32,555 nt of DNA. Origin: Porticoccus sp. W117. GTDB lineage: Bacteria > Pseudomonadota > Gammaproteobacteria > Pseudomonadales > Porticoccaceae. A model generated the notes under the pieces. The model was given only the letters and a program-made list of their open reading frames with translations. It searched no databases and was not told the DNA's origin. Made by a program: the position numbers and the translations under genes. Positions 1 through 8,216 of this stretch are shown here, piece by piece; the first letter of the stretch is position 1, and every line of letters starts with the position of its first letter. The stretch spans positions 1-32,555 of the forward strand of contig NZ_JATAAF010000029.1 in assembly GCF_030341905.1 (NCBI RefSeq). The letters are read 5' to 3'.

Positions 1-24
1 GTTGAGGCCGGGAATGAGAGTGAG

Positions 25-2031
25 GTGCCGCTTAATGTATCCATAATAGGTGTCCACTTAATAATAGGTGGACACCATCATTATGCGTTCAGAACCGGAT
101 CGGTAGATGTGTTGGCCGGACGCTTACTCAAGAAGGTCGTGCCTGGTAAATACATCGTCATTCACGATCCAGCGGGAGGTGTACGCAAGCTCACCTACAA
201 ACAGGCCAGTGCCCAATTTACCGGCGTGGCTCTGGAATTAACCCCCACAACCCAATTTGAAGCCAAAGACGAACGCAAAACCCTAAAACTCACCACCTTC
301 TTTAAAGGCGCTGTGGGTATTAAACGCTTCCTATGCCAGCTGTTGCTGTTCTCTGGTGCCTTACAACTGTTTGCTCTCCTTAGCCCCCTCTACCTGCAAA
401 CGATCGTTGACAAAGTACTTATGAGTGGTAATGGAGCAACCAGTACAAGCCAAACAGCCGGTGGCCTGTTGCTGGCTTTAGGATTGGGCTTTGGCCTGGT
501 GTTGCTACTCAAGGAGATGATTGGTGCCTTCAGAGGCTATGTGGTTTCCTGCCTGGGCAGCTCCTTTAGTTTCCAGCTCAACAACAATCTGCTGCGCCAT
601 TTACTCAAACTTCCTCTGTCTTACTTCCAAACCCGTCATATGGGGGATGTGGTCTCCCGCTTTGGCTCGTTGGAACAAATCAAAAACCTGCTGACTAACG
701 ACCTCATTACCGTATTGGTGGATGGGGTTATGGTCATAGCCGCACTGGCTTTGATGCTTACCTACAGCCCCACACTGACAGCAGTGGTTGTGGTCGCTGT
801 TATTGCTTTCTACGCCATCCGTATGGCCTTGTATAAACCCATACGCCACCTTACCGAAGAACAAATCGCCGCCAGTGCCAGCAACAGTTCCAACTTTATG
901 GAAACGGTGCGAGCCATCCAGGGCATCAAAATCTTTGGCAGAGAGTTGGATCGGCAACAACTGTGGCAAAACACCGCCGTCAACCAATACAACTTGGATA
1001 TTCGCTTGGGTAAATGGAACCTGGGTGTTGGTGCGTCCCAAGGCATCCTCTTTGGGCTCGAAAACATTCTGGTGATCTACCTAGCCGCTCACCTGGTCAT
1101 GGCCAACCAGTTTACGGTAGGCATGCTCACTGCCTTCTTGGCCTACAAACTCCAATTCACAGGTGCAGTTGCCAACTTAGTGAACAAATGGGTGGAGTTC
1201 AAAATGCTCAGCCTGCACCTGGAACGGATAGCAGACATCGCTTTGGCTGAACCAGAAGTGGATGAAAGCGAACTGACTGACCTGAAGCTCGCACAGATCA
1301 AGAAAGACCACAAAGACAATACAGGCAGCCCCTTTAAAGGGCACCTTACCCTTAACAATATCCACTTCCAATACGCCGATGGCGAGCCCAAAGTCATCGA
1401 CGGCACAAGCATCGACATAAAATCTGGTGAATCCGTGGCCGTCGTTGGCCCCTCGGGCTGTGGCAAAACCACCCTGATGAAAATTGCCATGGGCTTACTT
1501 GATCCGCAGGAGGGCGCAATACACCTCGATGGTTACAACATCAACGACATTGGCAAAAAGAACTACCGCAAACAGATTGCAGCCGTGATGCAAGACGATC
1601 AGCTGCTGTCCGGCACCCTTGCTGACAACATTGCCTTCTTCGACCCAGATCCAGACCAAGAAAAAATCGAGCAATGCGCCAAACAAGCAGCCATTCACGA
1701 TGACATTCAAAAAATGCCTATGGGCTACAACAGCCTGATTGGAGATATGGGCAGCAGCTTGTCGGGTGGGCAAAAGCAGAGAGTCCTTCTTGCACGAGCA
1801 CTCTACTCAGAACCGAAAATCCTGTTTCTGGACGAAGCCACAAGTCATTTGGATGCGCATACAGAGCTCCTTGTAAGCAATTCAATCAGTCAGCTAAGTG
1901 TCACCAGAATTATTATTGCGCACCGGCAGGAAACCGTTGAAACGACAGATAGGGTCATTTCGCTAAAATTACCAATATATGACACAGCAATCAAAAGAAG
2001 AAATGTAAATAAAAATAGTGAAACCTCTTGA
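25..2031 (+). CDS. C39-lineage peptide/bacteriocin ABC exporter, peptidase domain truncated
   Basis: Fused membrane/ATPase half-transporter of the family that exports double-glycine-leader peptides. The order is: a stub of the C39 peptidase (about residues 33-75, with the IHDPAGG and FTGVALELTP motifs), a six-helix exporter domain (about 100-390), and an ATPase domain with Walker A GPSGCGKTT (475-483), signature LSGGQKQR (from 579), Walker B ILFLDEA (from 599) and the switch histidine H633. The catalytic Cys of C39 is absent, and the usual 'HFVVLKKV' is replaced by 'AGRLLKKV', so the catalytic His is lost too. Sequence before about residue 33 resembles a mobile-element end, not C39. The frame is open to base 1, so the true start may be outside the window; the GTG at 25 has no convincing ribosome site. 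It probably exports the Cys-rich peptide encoded at 3222, if still active. Family assignment is secure; function after truncation is uncertain. Confidence 0.85.
   Translation: MPLNVSIIGVHLIIGGHHHYAFRTGSVDVLAGRLLKKVVPGKYIVIHDPAGGVRKLTYKQASAQFTGVALELTPTTQFEAKDERKTLKLTTFFKGAVGIKRFLCQLLLFSGALQLFALLSPLYLQTIVDKVLMSGNGATSTSQTAGGLLLALGLGFGLVLLLKEMIGAFRGYVVSCLGSSFSFQLNNNLLRHLLKLPLSYFQTRHMGDVVSRFGSLEQIKNLLTNDLITVLVDGVMVIAALALMLTYSPTLTAVVVVAVIAFYAIRMALYKPIRHLTEEQIAASASNSSNFMETVRAIQGIKIFGRELDRQQLWQNTAVNQYNLDIRLGKWNLGVGASQGILFGLENILVIYLAAHLVMANQFTVGMLTAFLAYKLQFTGAVANLVNKWVEFKMLSLHLERIADIALAEPEVDESELTDLKLAQIKKDHKDNTGSPFKGHLTLNNIHFQYADGEPKVIDGTSIDIKSGESVAVVGPSGCGKTTLMKIAMGLLDPQEGAIHLDGYNINDIGKKNYRKQIAAVMQDDQLLSGTLADNIAFFDPDPDQEKIEQCAKQAAIHDDIQKMPMGYNSLIGDMGSSLSGGQKQRVLLARALYSEPKILFLDEATSHLDAHTELLVSNSISQLSVTRIIIAHRQETVETTDRVISLKLPIYDTAIKRRNVNKNSETS
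49..76. repeat. Short inverted and direct repeat at the broken 5' end of the exporter
   Basis: GGTGTCCAC (49-57) is the exact reverse complement of GTGGACACC (68-76). In addition, ATAATAGGTG occurs twice as a direct repeat (43-52 and 61-70). Such GTCCAC/GTGGAC arrangements are typical of insertion sequence ends, and this one lies just before C39 homology resumes. I infer a mobile-element scar; the element itself is not visible. Confidence 0.45.
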
Positions 2032-2093
2032 ACTATTTTTCCCGAAAATGGAAATCCAAAACATAACACTCAATATGACAATGGAGAAAAAGG

Positions 2094-3143
2094 ATGGAAG
2101 CACAAAAATCTATAGATCAACCAAATCTCATTGACAAAAAACAAAAGTTCCATGATCAAAATAAGGCATCAAAAAACAAGCTAAGCAACATTGAAGAATT
2201 AGTTTTACTTGGGCTGCAACCCTTAAGTCCAGACAAGAGAAAGAAGCTATATATTTTTCTGAAAAAATATCATTCAGATAACTCAGAGTTGAAATTTCTT
2301 TTTAGCAATGGCGCTAATGCCTTTGGGCTAACAAGAGAGCTAGATACCTTAACTCACAAAACAATAGAGAATACCTCCAACTCCGAAACTAAGGCAGCCG
2401 CACTACACACTCTCGCATCTGGTTATTTTGATGTTTCTAACATTTTGGCAATTCTACAGACAAACAGCATTTCTCTTGAGTTTTTCATGAAGCAGACCAT
2501 GGGCGACAACCTAAAAGTCATGTCAGATTATTTCCATAATGAAATGAAAAAATGGGAGATATATAGCTGGGAAGAAATTAAAGAAAAATCATTAAAATAT
2601 TCATTAGAGATCATAAAAAACCATAATAAATCAAGATTCTACACTTTTTCACTTGACAAACAAGGAAACCCTTCAGAAAAGCCTTTTGGTCGAATTAAAA
2701 AATCTGCAAAAAGTATAAAATCTGCCATCGAGAAGGCTTCCACTGGAACCATTATTAAAAAAATATGTATTAACGATTTTCAGGGGAAAGCGAACAACAT
2801 CTTAATTAAAAAAAATGAAATATATATGTTTTATGTATGGTCAAGTCAATGCGACCCATGCAAAGAGAATACACCGCTTCTAGAAAGAATACTTTTAGAC
2901 AACAAAAGCAGAGAATACAAAATAAACACAACCCTACTAAGCATGGACGACAAGATTATTAAAAGCCCAATCCAGGAATCAAGAAACATATCAATTGGCC
3001 CAAAGAACAAGATCTTGCATGACTGGATGATACATGAATATCCGACTGTCATCTTAGTTGATCACAAACAAACCATACGATATAGGGGCGGATTTAAAGA
3101 AGATCTACTCAAAAAAATAATTCATAAAATTCAGATTGAATAA
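2094..3143 (+). CDS. Thioredoxin-fold protein with long novel N-terminal region
   Basis: A 349-residue protein whose last ~110 residues look like a TlpA/ResA-type thioredoxin fold. It has a beta strand (YMFYVW), an active-site CxxC as C253-D-P-C256 followed by KENTPLLERI, and a cis-proline-type segment YPTVILVD with P317. The first ~240 residues are Lys/Asn-rich, mostly helical in appearance, and not recognised. There is no signal peptide or membrane anchor, so it appears cytoplasmic, unlike most TlpA-like proteins. GGAG sits 8 bases before the ATG. It lies 62 bases after the exporter and 78 bases before the eight-cysteine precursor. The inferred role is redox handling or disulfide formation of that peptide before export, or reduction to keep it export-competent. 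The gene is AT-rich compared with the rest of the window, which suggests acquisition. Confidence 0.7.
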   Translation: MEAQKSIDQPNLIDKKQKFHDQNKASKNKLSNIEELVLLGLQPLSPDKRKKLYIFLKKYHSDNSELKFLFSNGANAFGLTRELDTLTHKTIENTSNSETKAAALHTLASGYFDVSNILAILQTNSISLEFFMKQTMGDNLKVMSDYFHNEMKKWEIYSWEEIKEKSLKYSLEIIKNHNKSRFYTFSLDKQGNPSEKPFGRIKKSAKSIKSAIEKASTGTIIKKICINDFQGKANNILIKKNEIYMFYVWSSQCDPCKENTPLLERILLDNKSREYKINTTLLSMDDKIIKSPIQESRNISIGPKNKILHDWMIHEYPTVILVDHKQTIRYRGGFKEDLLKKIIHKIQIE

Positions 3144-3159
3144 CTTTAACTTCATAAAA

Positions 3160-3166
3160 AAGGAGG
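3160..3166 (+). promoter_or_regulatory. Orphan strong Shine-Dalgarno-like sequence
   Basis: AAGGAGG stands 55 bases upstream of the precursor gene. No ATG, GTG or TTG follows at usable distance. The precursor has its own GAGG just before its ATG. It may be a ribosome standby site, or chance in an A-rich leader. Confidence 0.25.
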
Positions 3167-3221
3167 ACCGAAAACAAAAAATTAACATAACGAAAAATTC
3201 ATAAAATATTGAGGAAAACCT

Positions 3222-3461
3222 ATGAAAATCTATGATTCAATATATTACCAAGAAAGAGAGAATTTAATAGCTGACTTAGGAGAACTAGACTCCACACATG
3301 TCACTGGCGGAGGAATTGGTTTCCGCTGTAGCTACAAATGTGTCGGAGGGAGGTGCATATCAAATGCTTATGAGTGCTACGAGCTGGAGCCTCCCAGGCA
3401 GGGCGTGCCGGCCGAATGTGAAGATTGCCCGCCAGGAAAACACTGCTGCAGGCCATTTTAA
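3222..3461 (+). CDS. Double-glycine-leader, eight-cysteine peptide precursor
   Basis: A 79-residue small protein. Residues 1-30 form an acidic leader ending ...DSTHVTGG, with Val at -4 and Leu at -12 from a cut after G30; a third Gly follows. This is the pattern recognised by C39 peptidase-exporters. The core (31-79) has eight cysteines at 36, 40, 45, 52, 66, 69, 75 and 76, including a C-terminal CC, with Gly- and Pro-rich spacers. This looks like a disulfide-rich secreted peptide, up to four bridges. A GAGG ribosome site lies about 7 bases before the ATG. It follows a thioredoxin-fold gene and an exporter of the matching type, and a strong hairpin follows its stop. I do not recognise the core family; bacteriocin, toxin or signal are all possible. 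That it is a secreted peptide precursor is an inference from leader, size, Cys pattern and neighbours. Confidence 0.7.
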   Translation: MKIYDSIYYQERENLIADLGELDSTHVTGGGIGFRCSYKCVGGRCISNAYECYELEPPRQGVPAECEDCPPGKHCCRPF

Positions 3462-3472
3462 ATATTAGAATA

Positions 3473-3506
3473 AGCCCTTCTTTTTGGCAGACCCAAAAGA
3501 AGGGCT
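3473..3506 (+). terminator. Strong hairpin after the peptide gene
   Basis: A perfect 12-base stem (AGCCCTTCTTTT with AAAAGAAGGGCT) closes a 10-base loop, 12 bases after the precursor stop. The downstream tail CTCTTCC is only moderately T-rich, so it may terminate or protect the 3' end. It marks the end of the exporter-thioredoxin-peptide unit. Confidence 0.65.
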
Positions 3507-4158
3507 CTTCCGTAAAAAACTTAAAAATTAGCCTTATTTAATTTAAAGAGGCTTCTACTTAGATGAATTTCTTGATCACTATTAGCCACCAAAAACCCCA
3601 ATGGACACTATTTTTTACAGCCACTTGCTACTACCTTACGCAATTTAACTAAACGCCGATTACATTCAGCAATCAATTTTTCTTGTATTGATACATAATT
3701 TTCTTGGCATTTTTAACTTATCGAATTAATTTCAATAAATAGCTTGTTGCCTATAAACGTACCTATCAGGTAAATAAAATTCGAGCAACATTAGATGAAG
3801 TTAAGCTTTTCATATTGAAAAGATTCAAAACTTAATACGACAAAATCATCGCCAGCCTGCCAAACATTAAGCAACATTCTATTATCAAGTTCAGCCACAT
3901 AATAGTTGGAAATCAATACGCACAGGATTAGGCGGCTTACTACACAGACGACAGTTGTGTTTCTATTTGCAATTTTTTAACAATGGATAAAACTACTGAA
4001 CCCCTGACAGCACAACCAAACTAAGCGATCACTACTGAATCATTTGCCAAAAAAAGTATTTTGTAACACAATTGCCGGCGGAAAATACTCTGCTCATAGA
4101 GAACGGATATTTATTCATAGTGAGCAATGAAAGGCTTCCCTACAAATATCCACCTTGC
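3507..4158. other. AT-rich stretch with no recognisable gene
   Basis: About 650 bases with stops in all frames and no ORF with family features. A 29-codon ATG ORF near 3562 has no ribosome site or similarity that I recognise. Its 3' border is the abrupt start of permease homology at about 4159. I read it as junction or decay sequence between the acquired AT-rich block and the efflux cluster. Confidence 0.55.
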
Positions 4159-4485
4159 TACTATGCCGTTTCCACCTTTACTGCACAGTGTCGCACCCGG
4201 GAAATCGGCATTCGCAAAGTGATGGGTTGTTCCAGCACAAGGCTGACTGGGCGCCTGGCCTGGGACTTCTGCAAACCGGTTTTTATTGCCCTGGCCATTG
4301 CCATACCCTTGGCCTACATTGCCGCCAACCAGGTAATTCAACACTTTGCTGCGCGCATACCACTGGAATGGATCACCTTTGGGCTGGTGCCCTTAATCAC
4401 CATCGCTATTGCTTTGATTACCGTCAGTGGCCATACCATCAAGGCAGCACAAACCAACCCGGTGAAAGCGCTGAAGCACGAATAG
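4159..4485 (+). pseudogene. 3' remnant of an FtsX/MacB-type permease
   Basis: The frame encodes only the C-terminal ~108 residues of an FtsX-like permease. It has the conserved cytoplasmic motif TREIGIRKVMG, two membrane helices and the terminal ...TNPVKALKHE. The intact permease at 8217-10766 has the matching end (TKEVGIRKVLG ... SDPAMALRAE). Homology starts abruptly around Y30 of an open frame that begins at 4072. The 29 codons before it do not resemble the family, and the N-terminal ~700 residues are absent. It is therefore a deletion or insertion remnant. It once would have been the first gene of the efflux cluster that follows. Confidence 0.8.
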
Positions 4486-4605
4486 CAATAATGTAAATTA
4501 CGGGAAAGTTAGGCAGGGTTTGTTGGCAAATATGTTTCTATGCAACCTTATCAGCCATGCGCCCTGCACACACAAGACTCAATCAAACAACAGGATCAAC
4601 TGACC

Positions 4606-5859
4606 ATGGGAATGGATCGCGCCATCAAGAAAAAGCGCTGGACCGCAAAACGCATTATCTGGCTGAGTATTATTGTTGTCGCAGGCTCATCCCTGGCCTG
4701 GGCCACCCTCAACGTCAGCAACAAAAGTACCCGCCGCATCAATGCGGACTACCTGACCATCGCCACTGTAAACAGTGGCCAGTTCCGCGATTTCACTTCG
4801 GTGCAGGCCACAGTAGAGCCCAGGCAGTCCCAACCGGTAAATATTCTGCAAGGGGGCACCGTGGCTGAAATATTGGTGGAGGAAGGCGACATTGTTCAGG
4901 CCGGCGACCCACTGGTGCGTTTTGAAGACCCGGACTTTGAACTTAGCGTGCTGGAAAAGGCAGGCAATATTTCCGACCAGATCAATAACAACAACGAATC
5001 CCGTTTGCGTCTGGAACAAGACCTTCGTAGCCTGAAAACCCAATTGTTGGACAGGGAATATGAGCTGAAACTGACTCAACGTGATATTGCCACCAAAGAA
5101 TCCCTATTCAAAAAACAGTTGGTGAGCCGCGATGAAATGGAGCGCCTGCGAGACGATCTGGAATACAAAAAACGCAAGCTCGACCAACTGAAAGCCGACC
5201 TGGACGAAAAGAAAAAACAGTACCCGGAAAAACTCCAATTACTGGACGACAGCGACAAGCGCGCCAAACTGCGTTTGCAGAGTGTTGAAAAAAGCATCGA
5301 CAAACTCATTACTCGTGCCCCCATCAGTGGCCAACTGATCGAAATGGATATTGAATTGGGCCAGCGCAAAGGCGCCGAAACGTTGGGCCGTATCGACGAT
5401 ATCAGCGCCTTTATTCTCTCTGCAGACGTGGGCGAGTACTACATCAACCGGGTAAAAAAAGGCCAAGCCGCCACCTTTACCTACAACGGCAACCAGTACC
5501 GCGCCACGGTGGACAAAGTGTTCCCCACCATAACCAACGGCGCCTTTAAAATCCGTCTGGCCTTTGAACAGCAACCGAGCAATATGCGCCGTGGCCTGAC
5601 CCTGCAACTGCAGCTGGAACTGGGAGCTGCCAGCCATTCCCTGCTGCTGGCAGACGGTGCCTTCTACCAGGACACCGGCGGCAACTGGGCTTTTGTGCTG
5701 GATGCCAGCGGCCAAGTCGCCACCAAGCGCGACATCAGCGTTGGCCGCCGCAACAGCGAAGTGATGGAAATTCGCAGCGGCCTGCGGGAAGGAGAACAAG
5801 TGATTGTTTCCAGCTACAGCGGTCTGGAAGGTATTGATGAAGTGATTTTGACGAAATGA
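4606..5859 (+). CDS. HlyD/MacA-type periplasmic adaptor of an efflux system
   Basis: Membrane-fusion protein linking an inner-membrane ABC permease to an outer-membrane channel. A basic N-terminus (KKKRWTAKR) precedes one membrane anchor (about residues 17-34). A biotinyl-lipoyl half (VEPRQSQPVNILQGGTVAEI, then EGDIVQAGDPL) follows, then a long charged coiled-coil hairpin (about 120-205), the second lipoyl half (ITRAPISGQLIEMDIELGQ) and beta-barrel/membrane-proximal domains. At 417 residues it is within the usual range. The frame opens earlier, at 4540. I prefer the ATG at 4606 because the basic N-terminus follows directly and the earlier residues look random; AGGA lies 11 bases before it. 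It is first in the run adaptor-ATPase-TolC-permease. Confidence 0.88.
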   Translation: MGMDRAIKKKRWTAKRIIWLSIIVVAGSSLAWATLNVSNKSTRRINADYLTIATVNSGQFRDFTSVQATVEPRQSQPVNILQGGTVAEILVEEGDIVQAGDPLVRFEDPDFELSVLEKAGNISDQINNNNESRLRLEQDLRSLKTQLLDREYELKLTQRDIATKESLFKKQLVSRDEMERLRDDLEYKKRKLDQLKADLDEKKKQYPEKLQLLDDSDKRAKLRLQSVEKSIDKLITRAPISGQLIEMDIELGQRKGAETLGRIDDISAFILSADVGEYYINRVKKGQAATFTYNGNQYRATVDKVFPTITNGAFKIRLAFEQQPSNMRRGLTLQLQLELGAASHSLLLADGAFYQDTGGNWAFVLDASGQVATKRDISVGRRNSEVMEIRSGLREGEQVIVSSYSGLEGIDEVILTK

Positions 5860-5892
5860 CAGCAAAATTTTACTAAGGAAAGGAAAAACACC

Positions 5893-6585
5893 ATGCTAAA
5901 ACTCACCGGTCTGACCAAGCGCTTTGCCACCGACGAAGTGGAAACCACCGCCCTCAATGGCATCGATCTGGAAATTAACGACGGCGAATTTGTCGCCGTG
6001 ATGGGACCATCCGGTTGTGGCAAATCCACCTTGCTTAACGTGGTGGGCATGTTGGACACGCCAGACGGCGGCAGCTACCAATTCGGTAGCGAAGAAATTG
6101 CCAACTACAACGAAAACCAACGTGCCGAACTGCGCAAGCAGAACTTGGGATTTATATTCCAGAGCTTTAACCTGATCGACGAACTCACTGTGCACGAAAA
6201 CGTCGATCTGGCATTGCTGTATCAGGGCGTACCCGCCAAAGAGCGCAAACAGCGTGTCACCGAAGTGCTGGAACGGATGAACATCGCCCACCGCGCCAAA
6301 CACTTTCCGCAGCAACTTTCCGGTGGCCAACAACAGCGCGTCGCCATTGCCCGTGCTCTGGTGGGCAAACCCAAACTGGTACTGGCAGACGAGCCCACCG
6401 GTAACCTGGACAGCAAACACGGGCAGGAAGTAATGGGCATGATCACCGACCTTAACAAAAACGGCACCACCGTACTGATGGTGACCCACTCCGAAGAGCA
6501 TGCCCAATACGCTCACCGCGTAGTGCACATGTTAGATGGTCAGGTGATTTCGCAATCTGCGGATGCGGTTAAAGAAGCGGTTTAA
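5893..6585 (+). CDS. MacB/LolD-type ABC transporter ATPase
   Basis: A 230-residue ATPase subunit with Walker [10 protein letters not shown] (from residue 38), Q-loop in [18 protein letters not shown], signature LSGGQQQR, Walker [14 protein letters not shown] and switch histidine in MVTHSEEHA. The [11 protein letters not shown] and FNLI.ELTV.ENV pattern is typical of ATPases that partner FtsX-like permeases. Length is normal for a free-standing subunit. The ribosome site AAGGAAAGG is well placed. Its permease partner is most likely the FtsX protein at 8217. Together with the adaptor and TolC protein it should form a mechanotransmission-type tripartite exporter. Confidence 0.93.
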   Translation: MLKLTGLTKRFATDEVETTALNGIDLEINDGEFVAVMGPSGCGKSTLLNVVGMLDTPDGGSYQFGSEEIANYNENQRAELRKQNLGFIFQSFNLIDELTVHENVDLALLYQGVPAKERKQRVTEVLERMNIAHRAKHFPQQLSGGQQQRVAIARALVGKPKLVLADEPTGNLDSKHGQEVMGMITDLNKNGTTVLMVTHSEEHAQYAHRVVHMLDGQVISQSADAVKEAV

Positions 6586-6604
6586 ACGTCACTTTCATAA
6601 GACG

Positions 6605-6674
6605 CTGGATTGCTTCGCTGCGCTCGCAATGACAAACAGCGCTCCGTCATTGCGAGCGCAGCGAAGCAATCCAG
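6605..6674. repeat. Palindromic repeat, GTCATTGCGAG family, perfect 29-bp arms
   Basis: Arms 6605-6633 and 6646-6674 are perfect reverse complements with a 12-base loop. With one mismatch the symmetry extends to 6599-6680. It fills the gap between the ATPase and TolC genes, inside what should be one transcript. The inner ends read GCAATGAC / GTCATTGC, the motif shared with the elements at 27411 and 29978. Confidence 0.9.
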
Positions 6675-6701
6675 TGTCTTCAAAGCACACAAGGAACCTC
6701 T

Positions 6702-8156
6702 GTGAAAAAAACTCTGCTCAGCGCCGCTCTATTGTTTTCCGTTAGCCACGCCACTCAGGCGGAATCTCTGGCGGATATTTACCGGCAAGCACTGCTCAAC
6801 GACCCCACTTACCTGAGCGCCGAAGTGGAGATGAAAATTGGCGAAAACGGCGACTTTAAAGCCTGGGCAAACTTTTTGCCGAAATTAAATATCGATCCAA
6901 GTGGCAACTACAACCGCTCTACAGATGCCGACCTTGAACAAACTCGCGATGGCGTTGAGCAACCGATTGTTCCCGGCAGCTCCCGAACATTTAAAAACGC
7001 TTCTTTAGGCAGACTGACATTTAATCTGGGTATTAATGATTGGTTCCAATTCAAAAACAACCTGATGGAAAACGATTTGGCTCAGGCTACTTTTGCCAAA
7101 GCGCAGCAGGAACTGATTATTCGGGTAACCGACAAATATTTTGCGGTTCTGGAAGCACACGCCGACTTGCAGGCCAAACAAAAAGCGGAGGAATACAATC
7201 GCTTGCAACTGGATCTGGCAGAGGAACGTTTAAAAGAGGGGCTGAATACCATTACCGACACTCACACCGCGCGCAACAATTATTACAGCGCCCAGATCGA
7301 AAGCCAGCAGGCGTTACTGACTTTTGACCAGGCCTTTGAGGAACTGACGCTGTTAACCGGCAAAGCTCATCACTCTCTGGATGGTTTTGGCCAGGACATA
7401 CCAGCCCCTGACCCGGCGCCTCTCGATTCGGACAAGTGGGTCAGTGCCGCTATTGAAAACAGCTACGATTTAAAAATATCCAAGATCAATCGGAACCGTG
7501 CACGCAATACCAGCAAGGCCGATAAGTATTTTTACCTGCCCAATGTCAATGCCACCGTTAACGGCTCAACCTACAGCAGCTCCCCTTCCAGCAGTCGCAT
7601 TCAACAAATCCCCATCCAAAACCCGGATGGCACCATTACATTTATCGAGAGTGAAACCGTTACGCCATCAACTCGTACCATCCGTGAAGGTGGCAATAAT
7701 GTAAGAATAGATTTATCCATTCCTTTGTTCGGCGATAACGGCCTGAGCTGGATCGACCGCAAGGAAAAAGCCCAGCGGGAGCAGATCGCCCAACAGAACT
7801 TTGTGAAATCTTACCGCCAGACGGAATTTACCGTGCGCAGTAACTTTATATCTCTGCGCAATCAGAAAAAGCGTCTGGAGCTGGAAGAAAAACGTTTGAA
7901 TGAAGCAGAACTGGCTTACGAAAAAACCAGAATTGAATACGAGCATGGCACTAAAAATTTGATTGAATTGACCAGTCAGCAACAGAGTCTGCTCAATTCA
8001 CAAATCGCCCGCAACAACGCCCAGTACAACTACATCGAAAGCCTATTGAGATTAAAACAGGAAGCCGGACAACTGACCCCGGCAGATGTGTTGGAAATTG
8101 ACAGTTGGCTGAATAACAAAGGCGCTATTAACGCCACTCAGCGAAGCACTCTATAA
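6702..8156 (+). CDS. TolC-family outer membrane efflux protein
   Basis: A 484-residue TolC-like channel. A Sec signal peptide is clear (MKKTLLSAALLFSVSHATQA, cut before ES). ESLADIYRQALLNDPTYLSAEVEMKIGE follows the classic start of the family, and a second matching repeat (LDSDKWVSAAIENSYDLKISKINRNRARNTSKADKYFYLPNVNATVNG) begins about residue 240, as expected for the duplicated fold. The C-terminus carries the long helix EKTRIEYEHGTKNLIELTSQQQSLLNSQIARNNAQYNYIESLLRLKQEAG (paraphrase of positions about 405-455). The start is GTG with AAGGAAC in front. It provides the outer-membrane exit for the adaptor/ATPase/permease set. A perfect hairpin precedes the gene and may lower or uncouple its expression. 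Confidence 0.92.
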   Translation: MKKTLLSAALLFSVSHATQAESLADIYRQALLNDPTYLSAEVEMKIGENGDFKAWANFLPKLNIDPSGNYNRSTDADLEQTRDGVEQPIVPGSSRTFKNASLGRLTFNLGINDWFQFKNNLMENDLAQATFAKAQQELIIRVTDKYFAVLEAHADLQAKQKAEEYNRLQLDLAEERLKEGLNTITDTHTARNNYYSAQIESQQALLTFDQAFEELTLLTGKAHHSLDGFGQDIPAPDPAPLDSDKWVSAAIENSYDLKISKINRNRARNTSKADKYFYLPNVNATVNGSTYSSSPSSSRIQQIPIQNPDGTITFIESETVTPSTRTIREGGNNVRIDLSIPLFGDNGLSWIDRKEKAQREQIAQQNFVKSYRQTEFTVRSNFISLRNQKKRLELEEKRLNEAELAYEKTRIEYEHGTKNLIELTSQQQSLLNSQIARNNAQYNYIESLLRLKQEAGQLTPADVLEIDSWLNNKGAINATQRSTL

Positions 8157-8216
8157 ACGGTAGCCCAGACTACCCAGGAAAGCAAAAGGCAATAATAACA
8201 ACGCAACGGAGGCACC

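Noticed and set aside
3562-3651. 29-codon ATG ORF in the gene-less stretch after the peptide gene
   Set aside because: No Shine-Dalgarno, no leader or Cys pattern, and surrounded by stops; cannot be told from chance.
6563-6745. 60-codon ORF spanning the palindrome between ATPase and TolC genes
   Set aside because: Its coding pattern is just the repeat sequence; it overlaps both real genes.
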